This document shows positions 1 through 5,720 of a stretch of 5,720 nucleotides of DNA, piece after piece (the stretch's first letter is position 1; every line of letters begins with the position of its first letter). Below the pieces are notes generated by a model that was not told the origin of the DNA, did not search any database, and was given only the letters and a program-made list of their open reading frames with translations. Made by a program: the position numbers and the translations under genes. The stretch lies in NCBI GenBank assembly GCA_007128085.1, contig SKYC01000122.1:1-5720 (forward strand), in the 5' to 3' direction. This stretch comes from Saprospiraceae bacterium (GTDB lineage Bacteria; Bacteroidota; Bacteroidia; Chitinophagales; Saprospiraceae).

Positions 1-2010
1 ACTCGGAGACAACCCCCTTCCTTCCAGTTGCTTGAGAAGTTGTCGCTGAATGGGGGCGGTCCGTTGGATTTCAATCTTTGAGGGACTGTTGTTGTCCACG
101 GGCAGATACAGGTCTTTTTTCTCGAGCCCCTTCCAATGGATGAACTGTCCGTACTGCATTTGGAGTACAAATCGGCTGAGTTCGCTCCGTCCCAATCCGG
201 TGGTCTGTTCACTGTAAAGGATATCCATGGTTTTAGCACCCGCGATCAGGGTCCAGAAATAATAGCTTTGGTCGGCCATTTCATCGTCCGTAGTGGGCAG
301 GCCGAAGTACTTTTTCAGAGAAAAGGGAATGAAAGATTGAGCTTTGGCGGAGGGCTGAATCCCCTCATTGAGCGAGGGTAAAATAAGGTGATCGTAACTG
401 ACATTTCTGGACTCCAGAGCTCCCATCAATTGTATACCACTCAATGGTTCCCCTTTAAAGGGAATCCGCCTGGACTGAGCGATGTCCCGAAGCATATTTC
501 TGAGCAAATCGGGCTCAATGCCGTCCGACCATTTCTTCAAATGGTCCCGCAGTTTCATGAGAACCTGATGAGCGGTGCGAATGATTTCCTGTTTGATGTC
601 GATCAAACCTTCTTCTTCCTTTTCCTCATTGAAAAAGTCGTAGAGGTACTCCATGAGTTGCAACAGTGATTCCACCAATTTAGGAGCTGATTGCCCCTTT
701 TTTACGATTTCAGTCACTATGGGCTTACCCATCATTTCACTGAGTTCCTTGGCAGTGAAAAAAACTTTCTCCCTGAGGTCTACCGTCCTTCCGCGCTCGT
801 CTTTTTGCTTTACCGCATCCATCCACTTCTTATAAAATCCGGGCAGATATGGATTGAAAAATATTTTCTCCAGATTTCTGTAGTGGAATTCCCCGCTCGT
901 TTTGGCAGCTTCTTCGTGCAGAGTGATCAGATCGCGGATCAGGTCGTAAGCCGGCGTTTTGATCAGGTTCAAACCCGCCGAAACATTGATGGGAATTTCA
1001 CCCTCGGGCAATGCCCAAAGTAAGGGCAATAAAAGATTCTCGTCGTTGAGGATGACCCCCGCTCTCATCGAACTCCCCTCCACTGCTGCTGCTGTTTTTT
1101 TCATATAGTGAACCACCATCTGCGCTTCAAGACTCTGAAAAGGAACGGGAACCAAATTGACTTCCTTCACATCCGACCTCAAATCCGTTCCTGTATCAGC
1201 CGCAGGGGGAAACTTTTTCAGATTTTGCTTCAAAAACTTACCCCCTTCACTTGCGAGTTCATTCAGCAGGTAGGGATCCCGATTCCAATAAAACTTCGCC
1301 TCTTCGCTTTTTTTAAGATGTGAAAAAAGTTTGTCCTCGCAGCGATTGATTCTGTTGAAGCCTACAAAACAGTATTGGGAACTGTCTGAAAAATCCATAC
1401 CGGGAAGTTTTTCCGCCAACTCTCTGTACACCATACCGGAATAAGCCAACTTCTCCTCCCGCAATCGGCGGTTGAATTCCCTGTATACACCCGCAAGCAT
1501 GGTCCACACTTTCATAAATTTCTCACCGGGAGTTCCCGGACCGTGTTCGCGGGAGAAATATTCCACAATTTTTCGAATCCCCTCACTGTCTTCAGGACCC
1601 GGCTGAAAGGCAGCTTCCACTTCCTTCAACTCGCGGACATGGGCGTATAACTTGTCGGGGTTCACCAGGTATTTGTCGATCTGATCAAAGTCGCTTATAA
1701 GTATTTTTCCAAAAAAATAGAACTGCTCAAAAGGCTCGTTAAAGGAACCAATTTCATTCCAAACATCGTGCAGAACAGATAATTGTGTCAATGGATCTGC
1801 TACGGTGAGCCGGCTTCTGGACCTAAAAAAGTCGTCAATGGTGGTAATATGGGGCGACCATACAGGACCCCGGGATTGTTTCGCCAAATGTCGCTGAAAA
1901 ACCCGGCCGCTCCTTCGGTTTGGAAAGACCACCTCAATTTTATGTAAATCGGTTTTGCAATCAGAAGTTATTTTTTCGGCCACCTGGTAGAGAAATGAAT
2001 TTTTCCGCAT
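1..2010 (-). CDS. addB: AddB-like subunit of the AddAB helicase-nuclease, N-terminal 670 residues (cut by left edge)
   Basis: The minus-strand frame is open from ATG 2010 to base 1 (exactly 670 codons, no stop), so the 3' end lies off the window. I read the frame by hand. Seen: a beta-strand followed by FPNRRSGRVFQRHL at residues 29-42, the motif-I position, but without a Walker A lysine; SPHITTIDDFF at 52-62; FVGFNRINRCEDKLFSHL at 215-232; LMGALESRNVSYDHLILP at 528-545, followed by SLNEG (motif-V-like); and ELSRFVLQM at 610-618. This order is the one I know from Bacteroidetes AddB-type proteins annotated as PD-(D/E)XK nuclease family. In that family the N-terminal part is a degenerate helicase fold that supports AddA and reads Chi, and the nuclease lies at the C-terminus, here unseen. 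An in-frame TAA at 2037-2035 rules out any further upstream start. The leader is A-rich (AAGAAAAAACA) with no Shine-Dalgarno. It follows the AddA gene by 61 nt, so co-transcription is likely. Confidence is high for family and start; the nuclease domain is inferred. Confidence 0.88.
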   Translation of the reverse strand, partial: MRKNSFLYQVAEKITSDCKTDLHKIEVVFPNRRSGRVFQRHLAKQSRGPVWSPHITTIDDFFRSRSRLTVADPLTQLSVLHDVWNEIGSFNEPFEQFYFFGKILISDFDQIDKYLVNPDKLYAHVRELKEVEAAFQPGPEDSEGIRKIVEYFSREHGPGTPGEKFMKVWTMLAGVYREFNRRLREEKLAYSGMVYRELAEKLPGMDFSDSSQYCFVGFNRINRCEDKLFSHLKKSEEAKFYWNRDPYLLNELASEGGKFLKQNLKKFPPAADTGTDLRSDVKEVNLVPVPFQSLEAQMVVHYMKKTAAAVEGSSMRAGVILNDENLLLPLLWALPEGEIPINVSAGLNLIKTPAYDLIRDLITLHEEAAKTSGEFHYRNLEKIFFNPYLPGFYKKWMDAVKQKDERGRTVDLREKVFFTAKELSEMMGKPIVTEIVKKGQSAPKLVESLLQLMEYLYDFFNEEKEEEGLIDIKQEIIRTAHQVLMKLRDHLKKWSDGIEPDLLRNMLRDIAQSRRIPFKGEPLSGIQLMGALESRNVSYDHLILPSLNEGIQPSAKAQSFIPFSLKKYFGLPTTDDEMADQSYYFWTLIAGAKTMDILYSEQTTGLGRSELSRFVLQMQYGQFIHWKGLEKKDLYLPVDNNSPSKIEIQRTAPIQRQLLKQLEGRGLSPS

Positions 2011-2071
2011 TGTTTTTTCTTGTCTGAATAGAGGTTAATGAATAGTTTGAGTCTGAAACGTCGCCATATTC
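2011..2071 (-). other. addA-addB intergenic gap with a repeated 6-mer and weak hairpin
   Basis: These 61 nt separate the addA stop (TGA 2074-2072) from the addB ATG. On the plus strand GTCTGA occurs at 2022-2027 and 2051-2056, and its complement TCAGAC at 2072-2077 covers the addA stop codon. The 2051-2056 and 2072-2077 copies could form a 6-bp stem with a 15-nt loop. No T-run follows on the minus strand, so it does not look like an intrinsic terminator, and no separate promoter was recognised. The simplest reading is a spacer inside an addA-addB transcript. Confidence 0.5.
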
Positions 2072-5000
2072 TCAGACGACACGTTGGGCTTTGAGGATAT
2101 CGGTGTAAAACAGCCATCCCTCCACAGAGTGGTAGCCCATTTCAACCACCAAATCGGTATAGGTCTTAAGCTGCATCTCGTACCCGGTCCGCTGGCTGCC
2201 CGTCTTGTAATCAATCAAAATGGCTTTTTTGCCGTCCAAAACCACCCTGTCCGGTCGATACCGACTACCATCGGGCAGCAGAATGTCCCTTTCATTCAAC
2301 ACTTCAATTCCATCGGCAAACCAGTCCCTCACTTTTTCCAATTCCAGTGCCCGCTCCACCCTGTTCTGCCAGTGATCGACTTCATTCGCACTGATTTGTC
2401 CGGATTCTACTGTATTCAAAATAGCTGCCGGGATATCCCTTTTGCGAATAACCAGTTCGAGTATTCTGTGCATAAGCAGGCCTTCTTCTATGGCAGTTCT
2501 TTGGTCAGAAGGGGTTGAACTCAGTTTTGCGTCCACCCATCGGCTTTTTATTTCGGGTAATTGAGCTCCGGAAAAGAGGGTTGAAAGTTCGACCTGTTTG
2601 GATACCCTCTCTTTTGAATCGGTCTTTTTCTTTAGCTCCCCAAGGCTGCTCTCGTCCTTCACATACACTTTCAGGCCTTCCGGATGGTCGTCCCTTTCAA
2701 TGGAAGTCATTGAATTCCCGGCATGAACTGAAAGGTAATGGGGAAGAAATTCTTCGGCCCCATTGGCAGAGAGCTTGTTGAAAGAATAAATGAACAGTGC
2801 TTCCCTTGGCCGGGTACTTGCGACGTAACAAGCGTTGAGGGTGTCTATCCAGTTGTAGTAGATCTCTTTCCAGTACTCCTTTTTGTATTTCGTATCCCTG
2901 ATACCCTGGGTCAAACTAATGGGAAATTCCAGTTTTTTTCCATCTTCTGACAAAAACCGATCGTCCTCCACCCACAGCGTGTTTTTTCCCCACCGCGGCA
3001 TAAAGCTATCGGTTGCAAAGGGCAAAAATACTATGGGAAAAGCCAGACCCTTGGATTTGTGAATGGTCATTAACTGTATTTTATTGGAGCCGGATGGAGG
3101 CTGGACGTTTTTCTCACTCCCACTCTCTTCCCAGTATTCGAGGAAACCAATGAGATCATTGCCCTCTTTGGCCGCGTAGTTTTCTACTTCATCTGCAAAG
3201 CCTGCGAGGTAGTAAAACTGGCCTTTCAGCGCTTTTTGCCCGAGTTGGAGCTTATTTATTATACTGCTAAAAAAACCGTACAAGCCCTGGTTCTGCCCCT
3301 CATCAATCAGTTGGATCAATTCCTCCGGCAATCGGGCGGGAACTTCAATAAAAAAGGATGGGTCGCTCTCAAGGTCGAATAATTTCACCTCCAGTTTGGT
3401 TGAAAAATGGAGCAATTGGAGCCACATTCTCTGCATCTCCCGGTAATCGTTGCGCCCATAAGCGGCCATCCGCATTACAGAAACCACCATTTCCACAGCA
3501 GGTGAATCGGCTATGGAAAGCACTTCTTCTGAATAAAAATCAAAAATTTTGCTCCCGGGATGTTCTTTCTGCCATTCAGCCAGTTTTTTAATCAGCGTCT
3601 GGATATCCGACTTCCTCCGGGTCAGCATGGCGATATCCCCGGCACTGTATCCCGCTTTTTCCAACTCCAAAAGCTGCTGTTTTAGCCGGCTCATCAATGC
3701 CTCCTCATAGCCCTCCTCAGGCTCATCAAACATACATTCCAATTGCACGTGCCCGGGGTGATGATACTCCCTATTCTCCGGAATATTCTGTCTGGCAGCA
3801 TCGCCACCAAAAACCTCTGAAATAAAGCCGTACTCTCCGTCTTCCAGCCCTTCGGGATAAGATTCCTTCAACATGGCGCGAAAGGCGCTGTTCAGTTTTT
3901 CGCCCAGCTCTCTGTACAGGTCGTTATTGAACACAATGATATTGGGGTGAGAGCGATAATTTTCGGCCAGGGATATCTCCTCCACCTGCGGGTCAAAATC
4001 CATTTTCACATGGGAGTTCAGCAGCCTCCAGTCCCCGTTTCTAAAGCGGTAAATCGCCTGCTTTACGTCTCCCACTATGAGATTTTCGCTGCCGGTGGCC
4101 AGGCTTTCACTCAGCAGGGGTCTTATATTTTCGTACTGATAGCGGGATGTATCCTGAAACTCATCGATAAACAGATGTCGGTAATGGTTGCCAATGCGCT
4201 CGTATATAAAAGGACTGTCGCTCTCTGTGATAAATGCCCGGAGCAACTCGTAGGTCTTACTGAGTAAAAAGATGTTGTTGTCAGCCGTGTATTCATCGAT
4301 CATGGTATTGATGTAGGACAGTGCGGCAAATGAATTGAAGTTTTTCAGCAATTCAATATTGGCCCGATACAACTCTTCCTTTTCTTTTAAAAAAAAATCC
4401 ACTTGTTCCAGGACGGGGTTCAGTTCGGGATAAACAGAGTCGATTTTTCTTTTCGCGTCATCGCTTGTTGATTTGATCGTCCATGTATCTGGATTTCCTA
4501 TGGCTTCATTCCATCTTTTGCCAAGGTTCAACTTAAACATAGCCACACCTTCGTGTTTGAAAAAGGAACTCATGAAACTGCTCCCCTTATAGGGAAAATC
4601 ATCTGCGTGGAGATCGTAAAGTTCAAGCTGAGTTCTCACCCGATCCTTTAACTGTTTGTATTCCTCGTCCAGATCTTTTATCTCCTTTATCAATTGATTT
4701 CGGATATCCCTGAGCACTTTCTTGTTTTTGCGGGTATCGGGCAGTTCGTGCTCCTTAAACAATTCCTCAGCGAGTTTATCCAGTGACCTGCGGTAGTCGG
4801 GACTTTTTTTATCCCTGACCAGTTCGTCCTGAATATTGTTTATAATCCCGATCAGTTCGTCCCCCTCTTCCATGTTTCTCAAGTAGGCAGTAATGGCATC
4901 ACTGACGAGCTGTTTTTGGTTCAACTCCACATCGAAATTGCTCGCCAGTCCGAGCTCCCTGAAGAACGCCCTTACTATTCGCTGAAAGAAAGAATCGATG

Positions 5001-5332
5001 GTAGAGAGAGAAAAGTCCTGAAAGTTGAGCAAAATCTCCTTTTGAACCCTGCGTGCCTTTTCCTGTACTTTCCTCAAATCATTGCCGAATTCAGGTATGC
5101 GTTCCAGGAGGGCCTCTTTGTGTTTTGATCGGTTGGGGTTTTCCGCCAGAGTATTCAGGCTATCCAATATACTTTCCTTCATCTCACCCGCAGCCTTGTT
5201 GGTAAAAGTCATTCCCAGAATGCGGGAAAAATAGAAGGGTTCACTGCGGAGGATGAGAATGAGGTACTCCCGCGTCAAATTAAAGGTTTTACCCGATCCC
5301 GCGGAAGCTTTAAAGATTTTCAGATTCTTCAT
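2072..5332 (-). CDS. addA: AddA/RecB-like UvrD-family ATP-dependent helicase with C-terminal PD-(D/E)XK nuclease
   Basis: This complete 1086-residue protein is the motor and one nuclease of the AddAB double-strand-break resection enzyme (3'-5' superfamily 1A translocase). Motifs seen in order: Walker A ASAGSGKT at 9-16 (K15); Ia MTFTNKAAGEM at 41-51; Ib STIDSFFQRI at 110-119; II LFIDEFQDTS at 387-396; III VGDVKQAIYRFRNGD at 420-434; IV AENYRSHPN at 456-464; V TIHKSKGLAFPIVFLP at 756-771; VI YVASTRPREALFIY at 836-849. A charged, probably coiled segment at about 200-235 lies in the arm insertion between Ib and II. The RecB-type nuclease follows: GLLMHRILE at 951-959 (H955), E1014, PDRV with D1028, IDYKTG with D1041 and K1043, and QLKTY with Q1054 and Y1058. 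All expected catalytic residues appear present. Length fits Bacteroidetes AddA-like proteins and is shorter than Bacillus subtilis AddA (about 1230). ATG 5332 is the only ATG in frame after the TAA at 5413-5411 and sits just ahead of the P-loop, as is usual. No Shine-Dalgarno is visible. RecB of RecBCD is the alternative, but the adjacent AddB-type gene argues for AddAB. Confidence 0.96.
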   Translation of the reverse strand: MKNLKIFKASAGSGKTFNLTREYLILILRSEPFYFSRILGMTFTNKAAGEMKESILDSLNTLAENPNRSKHKEALLERIPEFGNDLRKVQEKARRVQKEILLNFQDFSLSTIDSFFQRIVRAFFRELGLASNFDVELNQKQLVSDAITAYLRNMEEGDELIGIINNIQDELVRDKKSPDYRRSLDKLAEELFKEHELPDTRKNKKVLRDIRNQLIKEIKDLDEEYKQLKDRVRTQLELYDLHADDFPYKGSSFMSSFFKHEGVAMFKLNLGKRWNEAIGNPDTWTIKSTSDDAKRKIDSVYPELNPVLEQVDFFLKEKEELYRANIELLKNFNSFAALSYINTMIDEYTADNNIFLLSKTYELLRAFITESDSPFIYERIGNHYRHLFIDEFQDTSRYQYENIRPLLSESLATGSENLIVGDVKQAIYRFRNGDWRLLNSHVKMDFDPQVEEISLAENYRSHPNIIVFNNDLYRELGEKLNSAFRAMLKESYPEGLEDGEYGFISEVFGGDAARQNIPENREYHHPGHVQLECMFDEPEEGYEEALMSRLKQQLLELEKAGYSAGDIAMLTRRKSDIQTLIKKLAEWQKEHPGSKIFDFYSEEVLSIADSPAVEMVVSVMRMAAYGRNDYREMQRMWLQLLHFSTKLEVKLFDLESDPSFFIEVPARLPEELIQLIDEGQNQGLYGFFSSIINKLQLGQKALKGQFYYLAGFADEVENYAAKEGNDLIGFLEYWEESGSEKNVQPPSGSNKIQLMTIHKSKGLAFPIVFLPFATDSFMPRWGKNTLWVEDDRFLSEDGKKLEFPISLTQGIRDTKYKKEYWKEIYYNWIDTLNACYVASTRPREALFIYSFNKLSANGAEEFLPHYLSVHAGNSMTSIERDDHPEGLKVYVKDESSLGELKKKTDSKERVSKQVELSTLFSGAQLPEIKSRWVDAKLSSTPSDQRTAIEEGLLMHRILELVIRKRDIPAAILNTVESGQISANEVDHWQNRVERALELEKVRDWFADGIEVLNERDILLPDGSRYRPDRVVLDGKKAILIDYKTGSQRTGYEMQLKTYTDLVVEMGYHSVEGWLFYTDILKAQRVV

Positions 5333-5370
5333 ATAAGTGGAAAGTTGTAATAAAAGTCCTGCAACAAAAA

Positions 5371-5390
5371 CCGGTGGGGAGTTATACCGG
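5371..5390. repeat. Short inverted repeat in the addA leader
   Basis: CCGGT at 5371-5375 and ACCGG at 5386-5390 form a 5-bp GC-rich stem with a 10-nt loop, about 40-60 nt ahead of the addA start. It could fold in the 5' leader of the mRNA. There is no T-run next to it, so it is not a terminator. A second, weaker pairing (GTTG 5344-5347 with CAAC 5362-5365) lies between it and the start codon. A role in translation control is only a guess. Confidence 0.3.
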
Positions 5391-5406
5391 ATTTGAAAGT
5401 CCGACG

Positions 5407-5437
5407 CAAATTAGAAAAAATTGAGCTATCGACCAAA
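5407..5437 (-). promoter_or_regulatory. Possible Bacteroidetes-type promoter for addA
   Basis: On the minus strand TTTG (5437-5434) is followed after 20 nt by TAATTTG (5413-5407). The known Bacteroidetes sigma-ABfr pattern is TTTG about 19-21 nt before TAnnTTTG, so the second box is one base short of consensus. Transcription would begin near 5400, leaving a leader of roughly 70 nt before the addA ATG. TAATTTG is AT-rich and also occurs elsewhere in this gap (5440-5434, 5621-5615), so chance is a real possibility. Confidence 0.3.
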
Positions 5438-5449
5438 TTACTATTGGTC
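5431..5449. repeat. Inverted repeat overlapping the possible addA -33 box
   Basis: GACCAA at 5431-5436 and TTGGTC at 5444-5449 form a perfect 6-bp inverted repeat with a 7-nt spacer. One arm overlaps the TTTG proposed as the -33 element of addA. The size would suit a dimeric regulator's operator, but nothing in the window identifies such a regulator. Confidence 0.35.
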
Positions 5450-5475
5450 ATGTCCTCAAAATATGTTCAATGGGT

Positions 5476-5580
5476 GAGATTATGGGCGTAAATTTCCGGG
5501 GCTTCGAGGGCCTCAGCCACAAGACTATCGTTCCCAGACTCAACTAAACGCCCGCTGCCTGAGGCTCCCGAAGGCAGCAA
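5476..5580. other. GC-rich, self-complementary intergenic block of unknown nature
   Basis: Counting bases, 5481-5580 is 58% G+C, while 5341-5480 is 37% and 5581-5720 is 31%. The block holds a 7-bp perfect stem, GCTGCCT (5554-5560) with AGGCAGC (5572-5578), and a competing 7-bp stem, GCCTCAG (5510-5516) with CTGAGGC (5559-5565). The two share bases 5559-5560 and cannot form together. A near-palindrome also lies at 5501-5517. Short frames are open across it on both strands: 51 codons on minus at 5622-5467 without an ATG, and 25 codons from ATG 5470 to TAA 5547 on plus. None is convincing as a gene. The composition step and the palindromes suggest an inserted repeat, a decayed mobile element or a structured RNA. 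I do not recognise the family. Confidence 0.45.
5554..5578. repeat. 7-bp perfect GC-rich hairpin
   Basis: GCTGCCT and AGGCAGC flank an 11-nt loop. On neither strand is the stem followed by a run of T, so a Rho-independent terminator is unlikely. It is the strongest inverted repeat I found in the 388-nt gap. Confidence 0.5.
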
Positions 5581-5720
5581 TAAGACATCAATAAGAGAGA
5601 GACTAAGTCCACGGCAAATTATTTAATAATTCATAAATGAGTCCGCTTCTATCATACATTTCTTCAACCTGACCTAAGAATTGAATTTATTTTTATCATG
5701 TACTTGGTTTATGTTTGGCA
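5581..5720. other. AT-rich intergenic tail with no recognised gene
   Basis: The stretch is 31% G+C by count. On minus a 27-codon open segment (5686-5603) ends in TAG at 5605-5603 and reads plausibly as protein, with an inner ATG at 5659, but it is preceded by TAA at 5689-5687 and is too short to call. It could be the degraded end of a gene. No tRNA or terminator was seen. Confidence 0.35.
5710..5717 (+). promoter_or_regulatory. Possible -7 box of a divergent gene beyond the right edge
   Basis: TATGTTTG is a perfect match to the Bacteroidetes TAnnTTTG -7 box on the plus strand. No TTTG or TTG stands at the usual distance: the nearest TTG, at 5681-5683, is 26 nt upstream. The match is therefore half a promoter. 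If real, it would drive a gene starting outside the window. Confidence 0.2.

Noticed and set aside
136..1323. Series of plus-strand open frames of 60-110 codons and a minus frame at 1507-1313
   Set aside because: All overlap the continuous 670-codon addB frame, overlap one another and have no recognisable motifs. They are shadows.
2084..2518. Plus-strand 144-codon open frame
   Set aside because: It lies wholly antisense to the conserved nuclease end of addA, shows no recognisable family, and is explained by the codon use of the real gene.
3947..4267. Plus-strand 106-codon open frame opposite helicase motifs II-IV
   Set aside because: It is antisense to the most conserved part of addA, with no family features. 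It is a shadow of constrained codons.
5554..5578. GC-rich hairpin as a Rho-independent terminator
   Set aside because: No T-run follows on either strand and no gene ends just before it.
5603..5659. 18-residue minus-strand peptide from ATG 5659 to TAG 5605-5603
   Set aside because: It reads like plausible protein but is too short to support, with a stop only nine codons upstream of the ATG. It is kept only as a note on the AT-rich tail.
1..5720. A new defence or mobile system in the window
   Set aside because: Both large genes fit the known AddAB helicase-nuclease. Although AddAB degrades phage DNA, there is no associated unknown gene, integrase or defence partner within the window.

Overview
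The window looks like a chromosomal piece of a Bacteroidota (Bacteroidetes) genome. The reasons are the form of the two long proteins, which match the AddA-like and AddB-like pair annotated in that phylum, the A-rich leaders without Shine-Dalgarno sequences, and promoter-like sites resembling the Bacteroidetes TTTG / TAnnTTTG pattern. This is inference from recognised sequence style; no database search was possible.

Layout. Almost all of the window is two genes on the minus strand. The upstream one (5332 to 2072) is a complete AddA/RecB-type UvrD-family helicase of 1086 residues with a C-terminal PD-(D/E)XK nuclease domain. After a 61-nt gap comes an AddB-type protein starting at 2010 and running off the left edge. 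Its first 670 residues are present and its own C-terminal nuclease domain must lie outside the window. Together they would form the AddAB helicase-nuclease. That complex binds double-strand DNA ends, unwinds and resects them, and prepares 3' single strands for RecA-dependent recombination. It also degrades unprotected linear DNA such as phage genomes.

The stretch from 5333 to 5720 (388 nt) has no convincing gene. It holds the leader of the helicase gene with a possible promoter, several short inverted repeats, and a sharply bounded GC-rich block of about 100 nt (58% G+C by count at 5481-5580, against 37% and 31% in the flanks). That block can form two mutually exclusive stems. It is the least explained part of the window and could be a repeat or mobile-element remnant, or a structured RNA. 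A TAnnTTTG box on the plus strand at the far right hints at a divergent gene beyond the edge.

I found no tRNA, rRNA, CRISPR array, complete insertion sequence or clear new system. The core of the window is a housekeeping DNA-repair operon.
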